Shown: piece by piece, positions 44,047-52,565 of the stretch
How positions within the stretch are numbered: position 1 is the stretch's first letter
How the letters are laid out: every line of letters begins with the position of its first letter
Origin: Desulfoscipio geothermicus DSM 3669
GTDB lineage: Bacteria > Bacillota > Desulfotomaculia > Desulfotomaculales > Desulfallaceae
DNA length: 64,000 nucleotides
Direction of reading: 5' to 3'
Assembly: GCF_900115975.1 (NCBI RefSeq)
Contig: NZ_FOYM01000015.1
Coordinates: forward strand, 25,062 to 89,061
Translations under genes and position numbers: made by a program
The notes under the pieces: model-generated
The model's database searches: none
Told to the model about the DNA's origin: nothing
Seen by the model: the letters and a program-made list of their open reading frames with translations, nothing else

Positions 44047-45153
44047 CTAAGTAATTATTTCCGAACTCGGTAAATCATTCCCCACCGGCGGTACTTTTAC
44101 CGCCCGGCGATAAGCCTGGAACATCCAGAACAGGATCAGGCTGACACCCACCGCCCCGCTGCCAAAGAGGAATATATTGCTTAACAAAGTAACCGTTTCA
44201 TGAGCACCCGCCGCCAGGGTAATTTTACCCAGGTCACTAAGGTAAACCGGTACCATGGCCGCCCTGCTGAGCGCCACCATGGCGATAATGGCCACCATCA
44301 CCAGCCTGATTTGCGAACCCCGCACCACCCTGGTGCCGATAGCCCCCAGGTTGATCCCAATCAAGGAGCCGAGGTACAGCAGCAAGGTGATCCTGATATC
44401 CACATAACCGTTCAGGGCGTAAAGGAAAGCCCCCTGCATACCCGAAAATATGGCCAAAAACAGTTCCGTACCGGCAGCCACGTAAGTGGGAATCCCCAGC
44501 AGGTAAATCATTGCCGGCACGCCGATAAAACCGCCCACGCCGATGGTGCCGGCCAAGAAACCGGTGGCAAAACCCACCAGCAGCGCCAGCCATAGAGAAG
44601 CCCGAACATTGGCTACTTTAAAGTGAATCACCGGCGGTATGGACAGGTTTTTAATCTTATCGGCGAGCGAAGGTCCCGCCTTCTCATTTGCCGTTATTCC
44701 TCGGCGCTGTCTCATGATATCCCGAAACATGAACAGCGAAACCCAGGAAAGTATGACAATAAACATTATGCTGATATATAAATTGGACCCCGCTGCGCCC
44801 ATTTTTTCCAGCACGCCCTTATTCATGGTCACGGCCACCTTCACACCGGCGAACAGGGCGATAAACATTACCAGCCCCATGCGCATATCCACATTGCCGA
44901 ACTCACTGTGCTTTTTGGCCCCCATGATGGCCTTGCCGAATTTGTGCGTAATGTTGGCGGCCACCGCCATAATACCCGGGAGCCCCAGGCTCATCATGGC
45001 CGGCGTCATAATAAACGCTCCGCCGGTACCCAGGAAACCGCTCAGGGTGCCCCCCACCAGTCCAATGCCAAAAAGGGACAGTGCAAGTTTGGGAGTCATG
45101 GAAATAAACTTGATCGCTTCCGCAGCGGCCGGAAGCTCTACTGCACCCGCCAT
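44047..45153 (-). CDS. TauE/SafE-type permease, copy 2
   Basis: A 368-residue membrane protein that is very similar to copy 1 throughout, for example in GFLAGTIGVGGFIGVPAMIY, which is identical. The main differences are in the cytoplasmic loop (RRGITANEKAGP) and the C-terminal tail. It follows its own small membrane protein by four bases. The two gene pairs are a tandem duplication now separated by the CBS genes. Substrate unknown; sulfite or an organic sulfonate is the family expectation. Confidence 0.9.
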   Translation of the reverse strand: MAGAVELPAAAEAIKFISMTPKLALSLFGIGLVGGTLSGFLGTGGAFIMTPAMMSLGLPGIMAVAANITHKFGKAIMGAKKHSEFGNVDMRMGLVMFIALFAGVKVAVTMNKGVLEKMGAAGSNLYISIMFIVILSWVSLFMFRDIMRQRRGITANEKAGPSLADKIKNLSIPPVIHFKVANVRASLWLALLVGFATGFLAGTIGVGGFIGVPAMIYLLGIPTYVAAGTELFLAIFSGMQGAFLYALNGYVDIRITLLLYLGSLIGINLGAIGTRVVRGSQIRLVMVAIIAMVALSRAAMVPVYLSDLGKITLAAGAHETVTLLSNIFLFGSGAVGVSLILFWMFQAYRRAVKVPPVGNDLPSSEIIT

Positions 45154-45157
45154 ATTA

Positions 45158-45421
45158 TCACTCCTCTCTTAATTGTTGGGATTTCAATTTTGTTTCCAGG
45201 GTGTGTCTCAATATTTTAGCCACCGCCATGCCATACAGGAACGAGGCCGCCAGGACAATAGTCATTGAGGTCAATGGAGCCCGGTAACTCTTGCTCTGCA
45301 ATAAACTGTTTATCATATCTGTATTGGCAAAAACTAAAAAGTACAGCAACATGGCACCTATTAAACCCAATAACGCTTTTACTGCAGCTGCTTTTTTAGT
45401 TTCCAGGTCTTTTGCCGACAT
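45158..45421 (-). CDS. Small two-helix membrane protein paired with TauE copy 2
   Basis: An 87-residue paralogue of the 42213-42482 protein, with helices at about 13-31 and 48-67. The segment S-M/T-T-IVLAASFLYGMAVAKILRHTL aligns with VVVVSFLYGTAISNILKHTL of copy 1. It is preceded by a sigma-54 promoter and a good AGGAGG site. It is probably a permease subunit. Confidence 0.8.
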   Translation of the reverse strand: MSAKDLETKKAAAVKALLGLIGAMLLYFLVFANTDMINSLLQSKSYRAPLTSMTIVLAASFLYGMAVAKILRHTLETKLKSQQLREE

Positions 45422-45506
45422 TTCATTACCTCCTTTATCAAAAGAAGTCTGTTAAATCAATATCAAACTGTATTTTACCCCCTCTCATTTTTTTTGTAAT
45501 TTAAGG

Positions 45507-45522
45507 TGCAAATGCAATGCCA
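45507..45522 (-). promoter_or_regulatory. Sigma-54 (-24/-12) promoter of TauE operon 2
   Basis: The minus strand reads TGGCATTGCATTTGCA, a good -24/-12 match. It lies 86 bases before the gene, as in operon 1. TATTTTCGG (45547-45555) and TGTTGGAAAACT (45584-45595) lie upstream at the same or nearly the same distance as in operon 1. Confidence 0.85.
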
Positions 45523-45700
45523 ATTTACATTGTGCTTTAAGACCTCTATTTTCGGTATTTTGCGAATTTTAAGTTTATTTTGCTGTTGGAAAACTCATCA
45601 ACACTGACCTGCTTCACAACAACTATCCTACAAAGGAGAAATCACGCGTTTCTCCTGATTTCCAACCACCGGGCTTTTGTCCGGTTTTACAACAAAAAAC

Positions 45701-45755
45701 AAAAAGGGGACTGGCTCCTTTTTCGCTTTTTGAAAAAGGTGCCTGTCCCCTTTTT
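45701..45755. repeat. Hairpin repeat family R3, copy 2
   Basis: Arms GGGGACTGGCTCC and GGTGCCTGTCCCC are as in the other copies, but the upper stem is TTTTT/AAAAA. It lies 15 bases after the YkgJ-family gene stop and has T-runs on both sides, so it may serve as that gene's terminator. Confidence 0.82.
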
Positions 45756-45769
45756 GTTTTTTAATTATA

Positions 45770-46600
45770 TCAAGCACCCTCATCCAGCACCCTTTTCACC
45801 CGGTCCATAAGGCTGCCGGCAAATGCTCCCCGGCCTATATCGGTTTGCGGCCCGCAGCCAAATCCGGCGGCCATATCGGTAAGCATCAATTTAACGGCTT
45901 GCATACGACGCCGGTGGAACTCTTCGTGCCCGATTTCATTTTCATCAAGGCCCAGACGCTTGCGCAGCATGTCCGGAGCAAAAAGAAAGGGGATAATCAT
46001 TTGCACCACCCCGGGGTTCATCCATTCGCTGCAGCACAGTTCGCTTACCGCATAATCAATTAATTCGGTGTACTGGTCGGACATTTGGTAATAGACAAAA
46101 GCATCCGCGTCAATAAACCACTCCCGCACTGTCCATTGCCGGCCGGATTTATGGCCCAGACAAAACTGCAGGCGATCCACCATGAAAACGCGCTCTTCCC
46201 TGCGTTTTTCACCCTCCCCGTCCGGCAGGTAGCGCACCGCCCGGCCCAACGGAAAAGTGCGGCAGTTTCTGGACCTGGCCGGGTAAACGGAGCACTTGCC
46301 GTCTTCCAGCATAAATATGCAGGGCCCCTGTTCGGCGTGGGCCAGCCAGACCATGGGCCACCCGGTTTGCCTGTCCGCTTCCATTTTGCAATAGCGGGTG
46401 AAAAATGCCTGTCCGGATAGTTCCAAGTGCCGGGCCATCACTTCCACGTCCCAGGGGTCCAGCAATATGGTAATGTTCCGGCAGCAGCGGCCCATGCATT
46501 CCGGGCCGCAAGCAAATGAAAAAACATCATCCATACCCAGTTCTTCCAGAGTGTCATTTTCCAGTTTGTCCAGCACGCTGCGCTGAAAGTCAAAGACCAT
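45770..46600 (-). CDS. YkgJ-family cysteine-cluster protein
   Basis: A 276-residue soluble protein. The N-terminal half contains CGPECMGRCC (about 31-40), then GPCIFMLEDGKCSVYPARSRNCRTFP (described by its cysteines in CIF, KCSVY and NCRTFP), the pattern of the YkgJ family (formerly UPF0153), presumed to bind zinc or iron. The C-terminal half is helical and unique. It is the last gene of a three-gene operon with two small unknown proteins. Confidence 0.85.
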   Translation of the reverse strand: MVFDFQRSVLDKLENDTLEELGMDDVFSFACGPECMGRCCRNITILLDPWDVEVMARHLELSGQAFFTRYCKMEADRQTGWPMVWLAHAEQGPCIFMLEDGKCSVYPARSRNCRTFPLGRAVRYLPDGEGEKRREERVFMVDRLQFCLGHKSGRQWTVREWFIDADAFVYYQMSDQYTELIDYAVSELCCSEWMNPGVVQMIIPFLFAPDMLRKRLGLDENEIGHEEFHRRRMQAVKLMLTDMAAGFGCGPQTDIGRGAFAGSLMDRVKRVLDEGA

Positions 46601-46617
46601 TTATGCCAATCTCCTCT

Positions 46618-46884
46618 CTAACCTATCACAATATTGTAGCGAAAAACTTTTTTGCCCGATGGATCCAAAAGCGGCAGGTCCGAAAGGGTAAGCCCCCGGC
46701 TTTGCTGCAACTCCGTTACGGCCAGGTAACCGTCCCAATACCGGTGGTGGTCAAAGGGCTTTTCCGACCCCAAGAGCACATTATCCCACCTGCCGCCGAA
46801 AACGCGGTAAAATTCTGTTTTGACCATATCTTCATCTTCCAAATCGTCCGGCAGGTCCGTCCAAACAGCCTTTAGATTACCCAC
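46618..46884 (-). CDS. Small hypothetical protein
   Basis: An 88-residue acidic protein with several tryptophans. GTG at 46884 is preferred because AAGGAAA lies nine bases upstream. No family recognised. It sits 24 bases after the 58-residue gene and 17 bases before the YkgJ gene, so all three are probably cotranscribed. Confidence 0.6.
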   Translation of the reverse strand: MGNLKAVWTDLPDDLEDEDMVKTEFYRVFGGRWDNVLLGSEKPFDHHRYWDGYLAVTELQQSRGLTLSDLPLLDPSGKKVFRYNIVIG

Positions 46885-46908
46885 GGCAACCACTTTCCTT
46901 GGCCAGTC

Positions 46909-47085
46909 TCAGCCCGGTTCGTAAAAGTATACGGGCATGGCTTCACCGGGTTCGCTGACCAAAACCTGTTTTAATAAATTGCCGTACAGGGTCCCGAAAA
47001 CTACAAAATCGTACTTCGCGGCAATCCGGCAGGCAGCTTCTATCTCTGACCGGTTAATCGCCGCCAAAATATACTCCCGTAACAT
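46909..47085 (-). CDS. Small hypothetical protein, 58 residues
   Basis: ATG with GGAGGGG upstream. The product has a helical N-terminus (REYILAAINRSEIEAACRIA) and a YDFVVFGTLYG strand. No membrane segment; no family recognised. It is first in the operon leading to the YkgJ-family gene. Confidence 0.6.
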   Translation of the reverse strand: MLREYILAAINRSEIEAACRIAAKYDFVVFGTLYGNLLKQVLVSEPGEAMPVYFYEPG

Positions 47086-47297
47086 ACGCCCCTCCGATCA
47101 TTAAAAATACCACCCCGGGCACTGAGCCGGACCTGGTTATCCTTACTTATATTTCCGGGTGATTTTGGGATAATCCTGCTTTGTTTTATTAATTCGTGAA
47201 TTTGGCAGCAAAATGCAAGTATGCAGCCTGCAGCCCGAGCATGTAAAAAAAACCAAAGAGGGACAGACTTTCATGTCGCTGTCGCGGCACCATCAGT

Positions 47298-47350
47298 AAA
47301 AGGGGACTGGCTCCATTTTCGTTTTTTGAAAATGGTGCCTGTCCCCCTTT
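47298..47350. repeat. Hairpin repeat family R3, copy 3
   Basis: GGGGACTGGCTCC and GGTGCCTGTCCCC arms with ATTTT/AAAAT completing the upper stem. It directly abuts family R2 copy B, which starts three bases later. Confidence 0.82.
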
Positions 47351-47353
47351 TAC

Positions 47354-47600
47354 CGGGTTGTTCCCCGCTGCGCTTCCAAATCTCCGCGTCGACGGGACTA
47401 TGGTTCGCTTCGGGCCGAATTTGGCGGTCCTGCATATTGCGCAGTACGGGTAGTTATTCCGAGTTGTTTATTTACAACAGCTTTCTCTTTGCAAGCTATG
47501 CCGGTGGTTACTGCACGATTCGTCCCGCCAATTCGGCAACCTCAGCTTCACCTAGTCCCGTTACCGACGCTCCGATACGTCACTTGCGGGGAACAACCCG
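47354..47600. repeat. Covarying hairpin repeat, family R2, copy B (extended)
   Basis: The outer arms CGGGTTGTTCCCCGC (47354-47368) and GCGGGGAACAACCCG (47586-47600) are perfectly complementary but differ in sequence from copy A arms. The inner blocks (CTCCGCG, GACGGGACT, TCGCTTCGG, and AACCTCAGCTTC, TAGTCCCGTTACCG) are shared. An extra stretch of about 110 bases sits at the apex, bounded by GCCGAATTTGGCGG and CCGCCAATTCGGC, which pair with one bulge. Confidence 0.82.
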
Positions 47601-47654
47601 CCCGCACCCAATATGCCTTTTCAGGATAGGCACCTTTCTAGTACACTTTCCAAT

Positions 47655-47690
47655 AAAAAAGAATAGACCCTGCAAACGAGGGCCTACTCT
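47655..47690 (-). terminator. Terminator of etfBA
   Basis: AGAATAGACCCT (47660-47671) pairs with AGGGCCTACTCT (47679-47690), using G.T pairs. On the minus strand T6 follows. It lies 30 bases past the etfA stop. Confidence 0.8.
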
Positions 47691-47719
47691 TTTATTTATC
47701 AACTTAATAAACCGGTTAA

Positions 47720-48697
47720 TTAGGAAGCCAGGACCTTTTTCAGCTCTTCTTTCAAAATGGGCACCACCTCGAAAAGATCGCCCACAATGCCGTAGTCCGC
47801 CACCTTGAAGATATTGGCTTCCTCATCCTTGTTGATAGCCACAATGCACTTGGCGGAACTCATGCCGGCCAGGTGCTGAATGGCGCCGGAAATGCCGCAG
47901 GCGATATAAAGCACCGGCGAGACGGTTTTACCGGTTTGTCCCACCTGGAAGCTTTGCGGTATCCAGCCGGCATCCACGGCGGCCCTTGACGCGCCAACCG
48001 CCGCACCCAGCACGTCGGCCAGTTCCTCCAGCAGCTTGAAGTTTTCCGGTCCCTTCATGCCCCGGCCGCCGCTGACGATAATGTCGGCCTCGGTAAGCTC
48101 GGGGCGCTCGGATACCTGGCGTACGATATCCTTGATCACCTGGCGGATGTTCCCGGTGTTCGGGGTGACATTAATAATTTCCGCCTCTTTGGCGCCGGCC
48201 TGCACCGCAAAGGTATTGGGGCGGATGGTGGCCATCACCGGGCGCGCTTCCGGGCAGGCGGCCTTTACGATGGCCTTGCCCGCGTAAATCGGGCGGGTGA
48301 ATACAAGCTGCCCGTCGGCAATTTCCATCCCCGTGCAGTCGGTCATCAAGCCGGTTTCCAGGCGCTGGGCCACCTGGGCGGCCAGGTCCCGGCCGGTAAC
48401 GGTGCAGCCCATGAGGAGCACGCTCGGCGCATATTGTTTCACCAGGTCGGCGATAACATTGGTATAACCGTCCGTAGTATAGTTTTCCAGGGCGTCACTG
48501 TCCGCCACGTATACTTTATCAGCGCCGTATTCTCCCAGGGAAGCGGCCAAATCAGCCACTCCGTTGCCCAACAGAACCGCGCCCAGTTCTTCACCCAGCT
48601 GATCAGCTATTTTACGGCCCTCACTCAATAGTTCAAAAGTAACTTTCTTAATCTGGCCGTCACGCTGTTCGGCAAATACCCAAATTCCTTTTGCCAT
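47720..48697 (-). CDS. etfA: Electron transfer flavoprotein, alpha subunit
   Basis: A 325-residue subunit that holds the FAD. The C-terminal signature includes [24 protein letters not shown] and [23 protein letters not shown] precedes the ATG. It follows etfB in the same transcript. The heterodimer carries electrons from acyl-CoA dehydrogenases; none is encoded in the window. It could serve the leucine-type module at 30.6-35.3 kb. Confidence 0.95.
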   Translation of the reverse strand: MAKGIWVFAEQRDGQIKKVTFELLSEGRKIADQLGEELGAVLLGNGVADLAASLGEYGADKVYVADSDALENYTTDGYTNVIADLVKQYAPSVLLMGCTVTGRDLAAQVAQRLETGLMTDCTGMEIADGQLVFTRPIYAGKAIVKAACPEARPVMATIRPNTFAVQAGAKEAEIINVTPNTGNIRQVIKDIVRQVSERPELTEADIIVSGGRGMKGPENFKLLEELADVLGAAVGASRAAVDAGWIPQSFQVGQTGKTVSPVLYIACGISGAIQHLAGMSSAKCIVAINKDEEANIFKVADYGIVGDLFEVVPILKEELKKVLAS

Positions 48698-48755
48698 TTA
48701 TAATAACCCTCCTTGCAAGATGATTGGTTCAACATGTTCGCCTGATGCAGTGCCA

Positions 48756-49526
48756 CTAGATAACCTTGGCCTCTTCCCGCAACAGCTTGGCCAGTTCCGC
48801 GGCCGCTTCCGCCGCCTCGCCGGGTATGACTTTACCTGCTTTGCGGGGCTCGGGCAGCGTATAGGACAAAGCCTTGACCTTTGCTGCAACCTGCCCGTCC
48901 AGGCCAAGGTCGGCCAGGGTCTTTTTATCCATGGGTTTCTTCTTGGCTTTCATAATGCCTTTCATAGAAGGGTAGCGCGGCTCGTTAAGCCCTTTTTGGG
49001 CCGTGATAACAGCAGGCAGCGGCACTTCCACCACTTCGCTGCCGCCCTCGATTTCCCTGGTGGCTTTAGCCCTGCCGTCGGCTACTTCCAGTTCGGTGAC
49101 CACATTCACCACGGGCAGGTTCAGGATTTCCGCCACCCGGCCGGCAACCTGGGCCGAGCCGTCATCGATGGCCCGAAAACCGCCCAGGATAATGTCATAC
49201 CCCACATCTTCAATTGCTTTCGCCAGTACGGTAGCTGTGGCGTATTCATCCAACTCCGCATCGCCGGTATCCACCAGAACGGCCTTATCGGCGCCCATGG
49301 CCAGGGCCTGGCGCAGAGCGTCCTGAGCCGAACCCGGGCCAACGGAGATTACTGTAACTTCCCCGCCGGCGCTCTCTTTAAGCCGGAGGCCCTCTTCAAC
49401 GGCAAATTCATCATAAGGGTTCATGATCAGGCTGACCCCTTTGCAATCAATTTTGCCGCCGGCATCCAGGGAAATTTTTGCTTCGGTGTCAAAGGTCTGC
49501 TTAAGGCAAACTACGATATTCATCAT
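48756..49526 (-). CDS. etfB: Electron transfer flavoprotein, beta subunit
   Basis: A 256-residue subunit with MNPYDEFAVEEGLRLKE, a DVGYDIILGGFRAIDDGSAQV-type nucleotide segment and the conserved ITAQKGLNEPRYPSMKGIMKAK loop (described by AQKGLNEPRYPS) that docks dehydrogenases. GGAGGAG precedes the ATG. Whether the complex is a bifurcating type cannot be settled by eye. Confidence 0.95.
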   Translation of the reverse strand: MMNIVVCLKQTFDTEAKISLDAGGKIDCKGVSLIMNPYDEFAVEEGLRLKESAGGEVTVISVGPGSAQDALRQALAMGADKAVLVDTGDAELDEYATATVLAKAIEDVGYDIILGGFRAIDDGSAQVAGRVAEILNLPVVNVVTELEVADGRAKATREIEGGSEVVEVPLPAVITAQKGLNEPRYPSMKGIMKAKKKPMDKKTLADLGLDGQVAAKVKALSYTLPEPRKAGKVIPGEAAEAAAELAKLLREEAKVI

Positions 49527-49972
49527 ACGTCTCCTCCTTTGCTAACTATAATTAATTCCTGCCAAAGCGCCAGGATCATATACCATGTAATAAGCAATGC
49601 AAGACCTGTTCCACAAAACCGTATTTCCTAAATAGCACGAAAGGCGCGCTTAATTCAGTTCCCTTAGCGTGCGCCTTTCAATACTTTTTTCCTTAGCCCC
49701 GGCCATAAATATAGCCAGGGATATTTTCCTGAAAGACAAAAAAAACAGAACTTTTTCTTTCCAGCCCCCGTTTCGCCATACTCCAAAACCAATGAAATTT
49801 TGCATTAACTTTTGCATTTTTGCATCAAAACCTGAAAAAGCCTGTTAAATCTAAAATTACTAAAATGCATAATTACATTGAATGTTGTTTTGCAGAGGAT
49901 ATTTTTTGATAATTTGTAACATTTTTGCTGTTTATTTTATATTATGTTTAGAAAAAGACGGGAGGTATTATC
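49527..49972. other. Intergenic region with a strong hairpin
   Basis: This 446-base gap separates divergent etfB and the 49973 gene. GAAAGGCGC (49639-49647) pairs with GCGCCTTTC (49671-49679), with further pairing inside. On the plus strand it is followed by AATACTTTTTT, so it looks like a plus-strand terminator without an obvious upstream plus-strand gene. The remaining sequence is A/T-rich and holds the promoters. Confidence 0.45.
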
Positions 49973-50209
49973 ATGTCGCATCATTATTGGTTGAAACAAG
50001 TTAAAGAAGCAATGCAACTGGAATTACAAGAAATAGGACTTATGGCCCAGTTGGCCCAACAACTTCCCACTGCCGCCATGCGCATGCAAGTAATAGGGAA
50101 AATTGCCGAAGAAGCTGTGGAAGCCAACACCTGGAACAGCATCTACGCCAGCTTCGAGGGAATGTATGGGCCGGGATTTTACAATCAAGAAACCGCAACG
50201 CAAAAATAG
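49973..50209 (+). CDS. Small helical ferritin-like protein
   Basis: A 78-residue helical protein with ATG behind GGGAGG. The segment LPTAAMRMQVIGKIAEEAVEAN parallels APTAALRDMAMSMAEHERRE in the next gene (described by LPTAAMR and APTAALR), so the two genes are related. It carries glutamates in helix positions like a half-ferritin domain. Function unknown; similar pairs occur in spore formers, and a coat role is speculative. Confidence 0.55.
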   Translation: MSHHYWLKQVKEAMQLELQEIGLMAQLAQQLPTAAMRMQVIGKIAEEAVEANTWNSIYASFEGMYGPGFYNQETATQK

Positions 50210-50240
50210 TACACCGAAATATAAATAAGGAGGTTACCTT

Positions 50241-50594
50241 ATGCCCTGGCATCATTTAGTTAGCCAAATTATTAATATCGAACAACGGGAAATTCAACTC
50301 TATCAGCAAATCGCCAACGGCGCTCCCACCGCTGCCCTGCGCGACATGGCTATGTCCATGGCGGAACATGAAAGGCGCGAATTAAGTTTTTGGCATGATT
50401 TATTGCAAAGCGATGGATACGCGCCAGGCGGCGGTCATTATCCGCCTGGTGAAGGCTATTACCCTCCGGGCAGCGGTTACTACCCCCCGGGTGGCACCTG
50501 CCCACCGGGAGATACCTGTACACCGGACGGTTGGGCCGGCACCCCCTTGCAGGCGGAACAGAAAAAAGAAGAAAAAAAAGAAGAGAAAAAATAA
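50241..50594 (+). CDS. Ferritin-like small protein with PPG repeats and a KE-rich tail
   Basis: 117 residues in three parts. Residues 1-55 are a helical ferritin-like half (IEQREIQLYQQIANGAPTAAL; AEHERRELSFWHDLL). Residues 58-95 carry short repeats of the type Y-x-P-P-G-x-G (HYPPGEG, YYPPGSG, YYPPGGT, CPPGDT). The end is a charged QKKEEKKEEKK tract. AAGGAGG precedes the ATG. The repeats could act as a flexible or collagen-like linker on a surface. It forms an operon with the preceding gene. Confidence 0.65.
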   Translation: MPWHHLVSQIINIEQREIQLYQQIANGAPTAALRDMAMSMAEHERRELSFWHDLLQSDGYAPGGGHYPPGEGYYPPGSGYYPPGGTCPPGDTCTPDGWAGTPLQAEQKKEEKKEEKK

Positions 50595-50616
50595 AAACAC
50601 TGTGTACCCCAAATAA

Positions 50617-50645
50617 AACCCCCGAAATTAGCCCGGGGGTTTTTT
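50617..50645 (+). terminator. Terminator of the ferritin-like gene pair
   Basis: AACCCCCG (50617-50624) pairs with CGGGGGTT (50634-50641), followed by T6. It lies 22 bases past the stop. Confidence 0.9.
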
Positions 50646-50757
50646 ACTTTTAACGCATCCCACTCCCCCGGATAACGAAATTGGCTTCAGCGCTGCAGGA
50701 TATTTTAACGATAACGGTAAATTTTACCATGATAGAAGTTAAGCCAAAATTGCGCAC

Positions 50758-52548
50758 TTAACCCGCAATTAAATCGACAAAGGTAAATTTCAAGGTATCC
50801 ACCAGACCTCGGTTGGTCAGGCGCAGTTCGGGCAGTACCGGCAGGGACAGCAGTGACATGGTCATAAACGGCGATACCAGGCGGCAGCCCAGATCTCCCC
50901 AAGCTTCATGCACGGCGTGCACCTGCCGGGCCACTTCCTCCACCGGCCGGTCGGACATCAGGCCGGCTATGGGCAGAGGCAGCAGCGCCAGCACCTTGCC
51001 GTCCCGCACCGCCACCATGCCGCCGCCGCAGTCGGCCAGAGTATTGCCCGCCAGGGCCATGTCGGCGTCATTCATACCCACAATGAGCAGGTTGTGGCTG
51101 TCATGGGCGACTGTGGAAGCAACGGCGCCACCGTTAAACCCGAAGCCCCGGACAAAACCCAGCCCCATGTCGCCGCTGCCGCCGTGGCGCTCGATTACCG
51201 CCACTTTGGCCAGATCACCGGTCAGCGAGGCCTGTAACCAACCGTCATTTACAGGCAGTTCGGCTGTGCGGTGCCGGGTCAGGACACTGGCCTCGATGAT
51301 TTCCATCACCCGCACCGATACTTTGGGCGCCCCCGCCGGCGCGTCCAGGCGGAAATGGTCGGCCGTCAATGACTCTCGTAAATGCACCGAGCGCAGGGCA
51401 CCGGCGGGATAGGCGACTGCCGGCAGGTCCGCCAGCAACCCTTTGCCCGCGGCGATTACCCGGCCGTCCGTCATCACCTTTTCAATTTCCACAGCTGCCA
51501 GATCGCTCAAAAACAGGATGTCGGCAAAACGGCCGGGGGCGATGGCCCCCAAGTCCCGGCTCACATTGAAACATTCGGCCACGTTGATGGTGACCGCCTG
51601 GATGGCCCGGACGGGGTCCAACCCCTCGCTGATGGCCCGGTGCACCACATGGTTCAGGTGCCCCACCGACAGCAGGGTGTCGGGATGGGTGTCATCGCTC
51701 ACCAGGATGGCGCGGCGGCTGTGTACCCCGGTTTCCGTCAGGCTTTTTACGGTGGCCTTCACATCGTGCCAGGCGGAACCCTCCCGCATCTTGGCATACA
51801 ATCCCAGCCGCATGCGATTCAAAGCATCCTCCGTTAAAACGGATTCGTGGCAGGAAGCGATCCCGGCGGCCGCATATGCGGCCAGGCCCTGAAAATCGCC
51901 CGGCATGGAATAGTGCCCGGTGATGGGCTTGCCCGCTTTCATGGTGGCTTTAAGTTCCCCGTGCACCCGGGCATCGCCGGCCAGCACACCGGGGAAGTTC
52001 ATCATCTCCCCCAAACCGCAGATTCCCGGCCACTGCATGGCGGTGGCAATTTCTTCCGGGCCGAAGGTTGCGCCGGCATCCTCAAAGCCCGGGGCCGCCG
52101 GGACGCAGGAAGGCATGGTGGCAAAAACTTTCAGCGGCAGGTTGAGCCCTTCGTCCACCATTAACTTTACCCCGTCCATGCCCAGCACATTGGCAATTTC
52201 GTGCGGGTCCATGAAAACGGCCGTGGTGCCGCCGGGCAGGACCGCCCGGGCAAACTGGGTCACCGTCACCATGCTGCTTTCCACGTGCACATGACCGTCC
52301 ATAAAACCCGGGCAAAGATACAGTCCGGAAGCGTCAATAACTTCCGTGTCCGGGCCGATAGTGTGCCCGACATCGCCCACGGTGGCAATGCGCTCACCCT
52401 TGATGGCCACGTCCCAGGGTAGTATCTCGCCGGTAAATACGTTCACCACCCTGCCCCCGCGAATGACTTTATCGGCGGGCAATTTGCCCGTGGCCGCGGC
52501 CACCAGATCCCGGGTAACCTCTGCCAGGGGGCGTCTGACTGGTACCAC
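50758..52548 (-). CDS. ade: Adenine deaminase
   Basis: A 596-residue amidohydrolase that converts adenine to hypoxanthine and ammonia in purine salvage. CPGFMDGHVHVESSM (about 83-97) provides the metal-binding histidines, with FMDPHEIANVLG, GHYSMPG and VSDDTHPD following in the family order. GTG at 52548 has GGAGGG about ten bases upstream. Length is normal for the bacterial Ade family. Confidence 0.95.
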   Translation of the reverse strand: MVPVRRPLAEVTRDLVAAATGKLPADKVIRGGRVVNVFTGEILPWDVAIKGERIATVGDVGHTIGPDTEVIDASGLYLCPGFMDGHVHVESSMVTVTQFARAVLPGGTTAVFMDPHEIANVLGMDGVKLMVDEGLNLPLKVFATMPSCVPAAPGFEDAGATFGPEEIATAMQWPGICGLGEMMNFPGVLAGDARVHGELKATMKAGKPITGHYSMPGDFQGLAAYAAAGIASCHESVLTEDALNRMRLGLYAKMREGSAWHDVKATVKSLTETGVHSRRAILVSDDTHPDTLLSVGHLNHVVHRAISEGLDPVRAIQAVTINVAECFNVSRDLGAIAPGRFADILFLSDLAAVEIEKVMTDGRVIAAGKGLLADLPAVAYPAGALRSVHLRESLTADHFRLDAPAGAPKVSVRVMEIIEASVLTRHRTAELPVNDGWLQASLTGDLAKVAVIERHGGSGDMGLGFVRGFGFNGGAVASTVAHDSHNLLIVGMNDADMALAGNTLADCGGGMVAVRDGKVLALLPLPIAGLMSDRPVEEVARQVHAVHEAWGDLGCRLVSPFMTMSLLSLPVLPELRLTNRGLVDTLKFTFVDLIAG

Positions 52549-52565
52549 GATTACCGATCCCTCCG

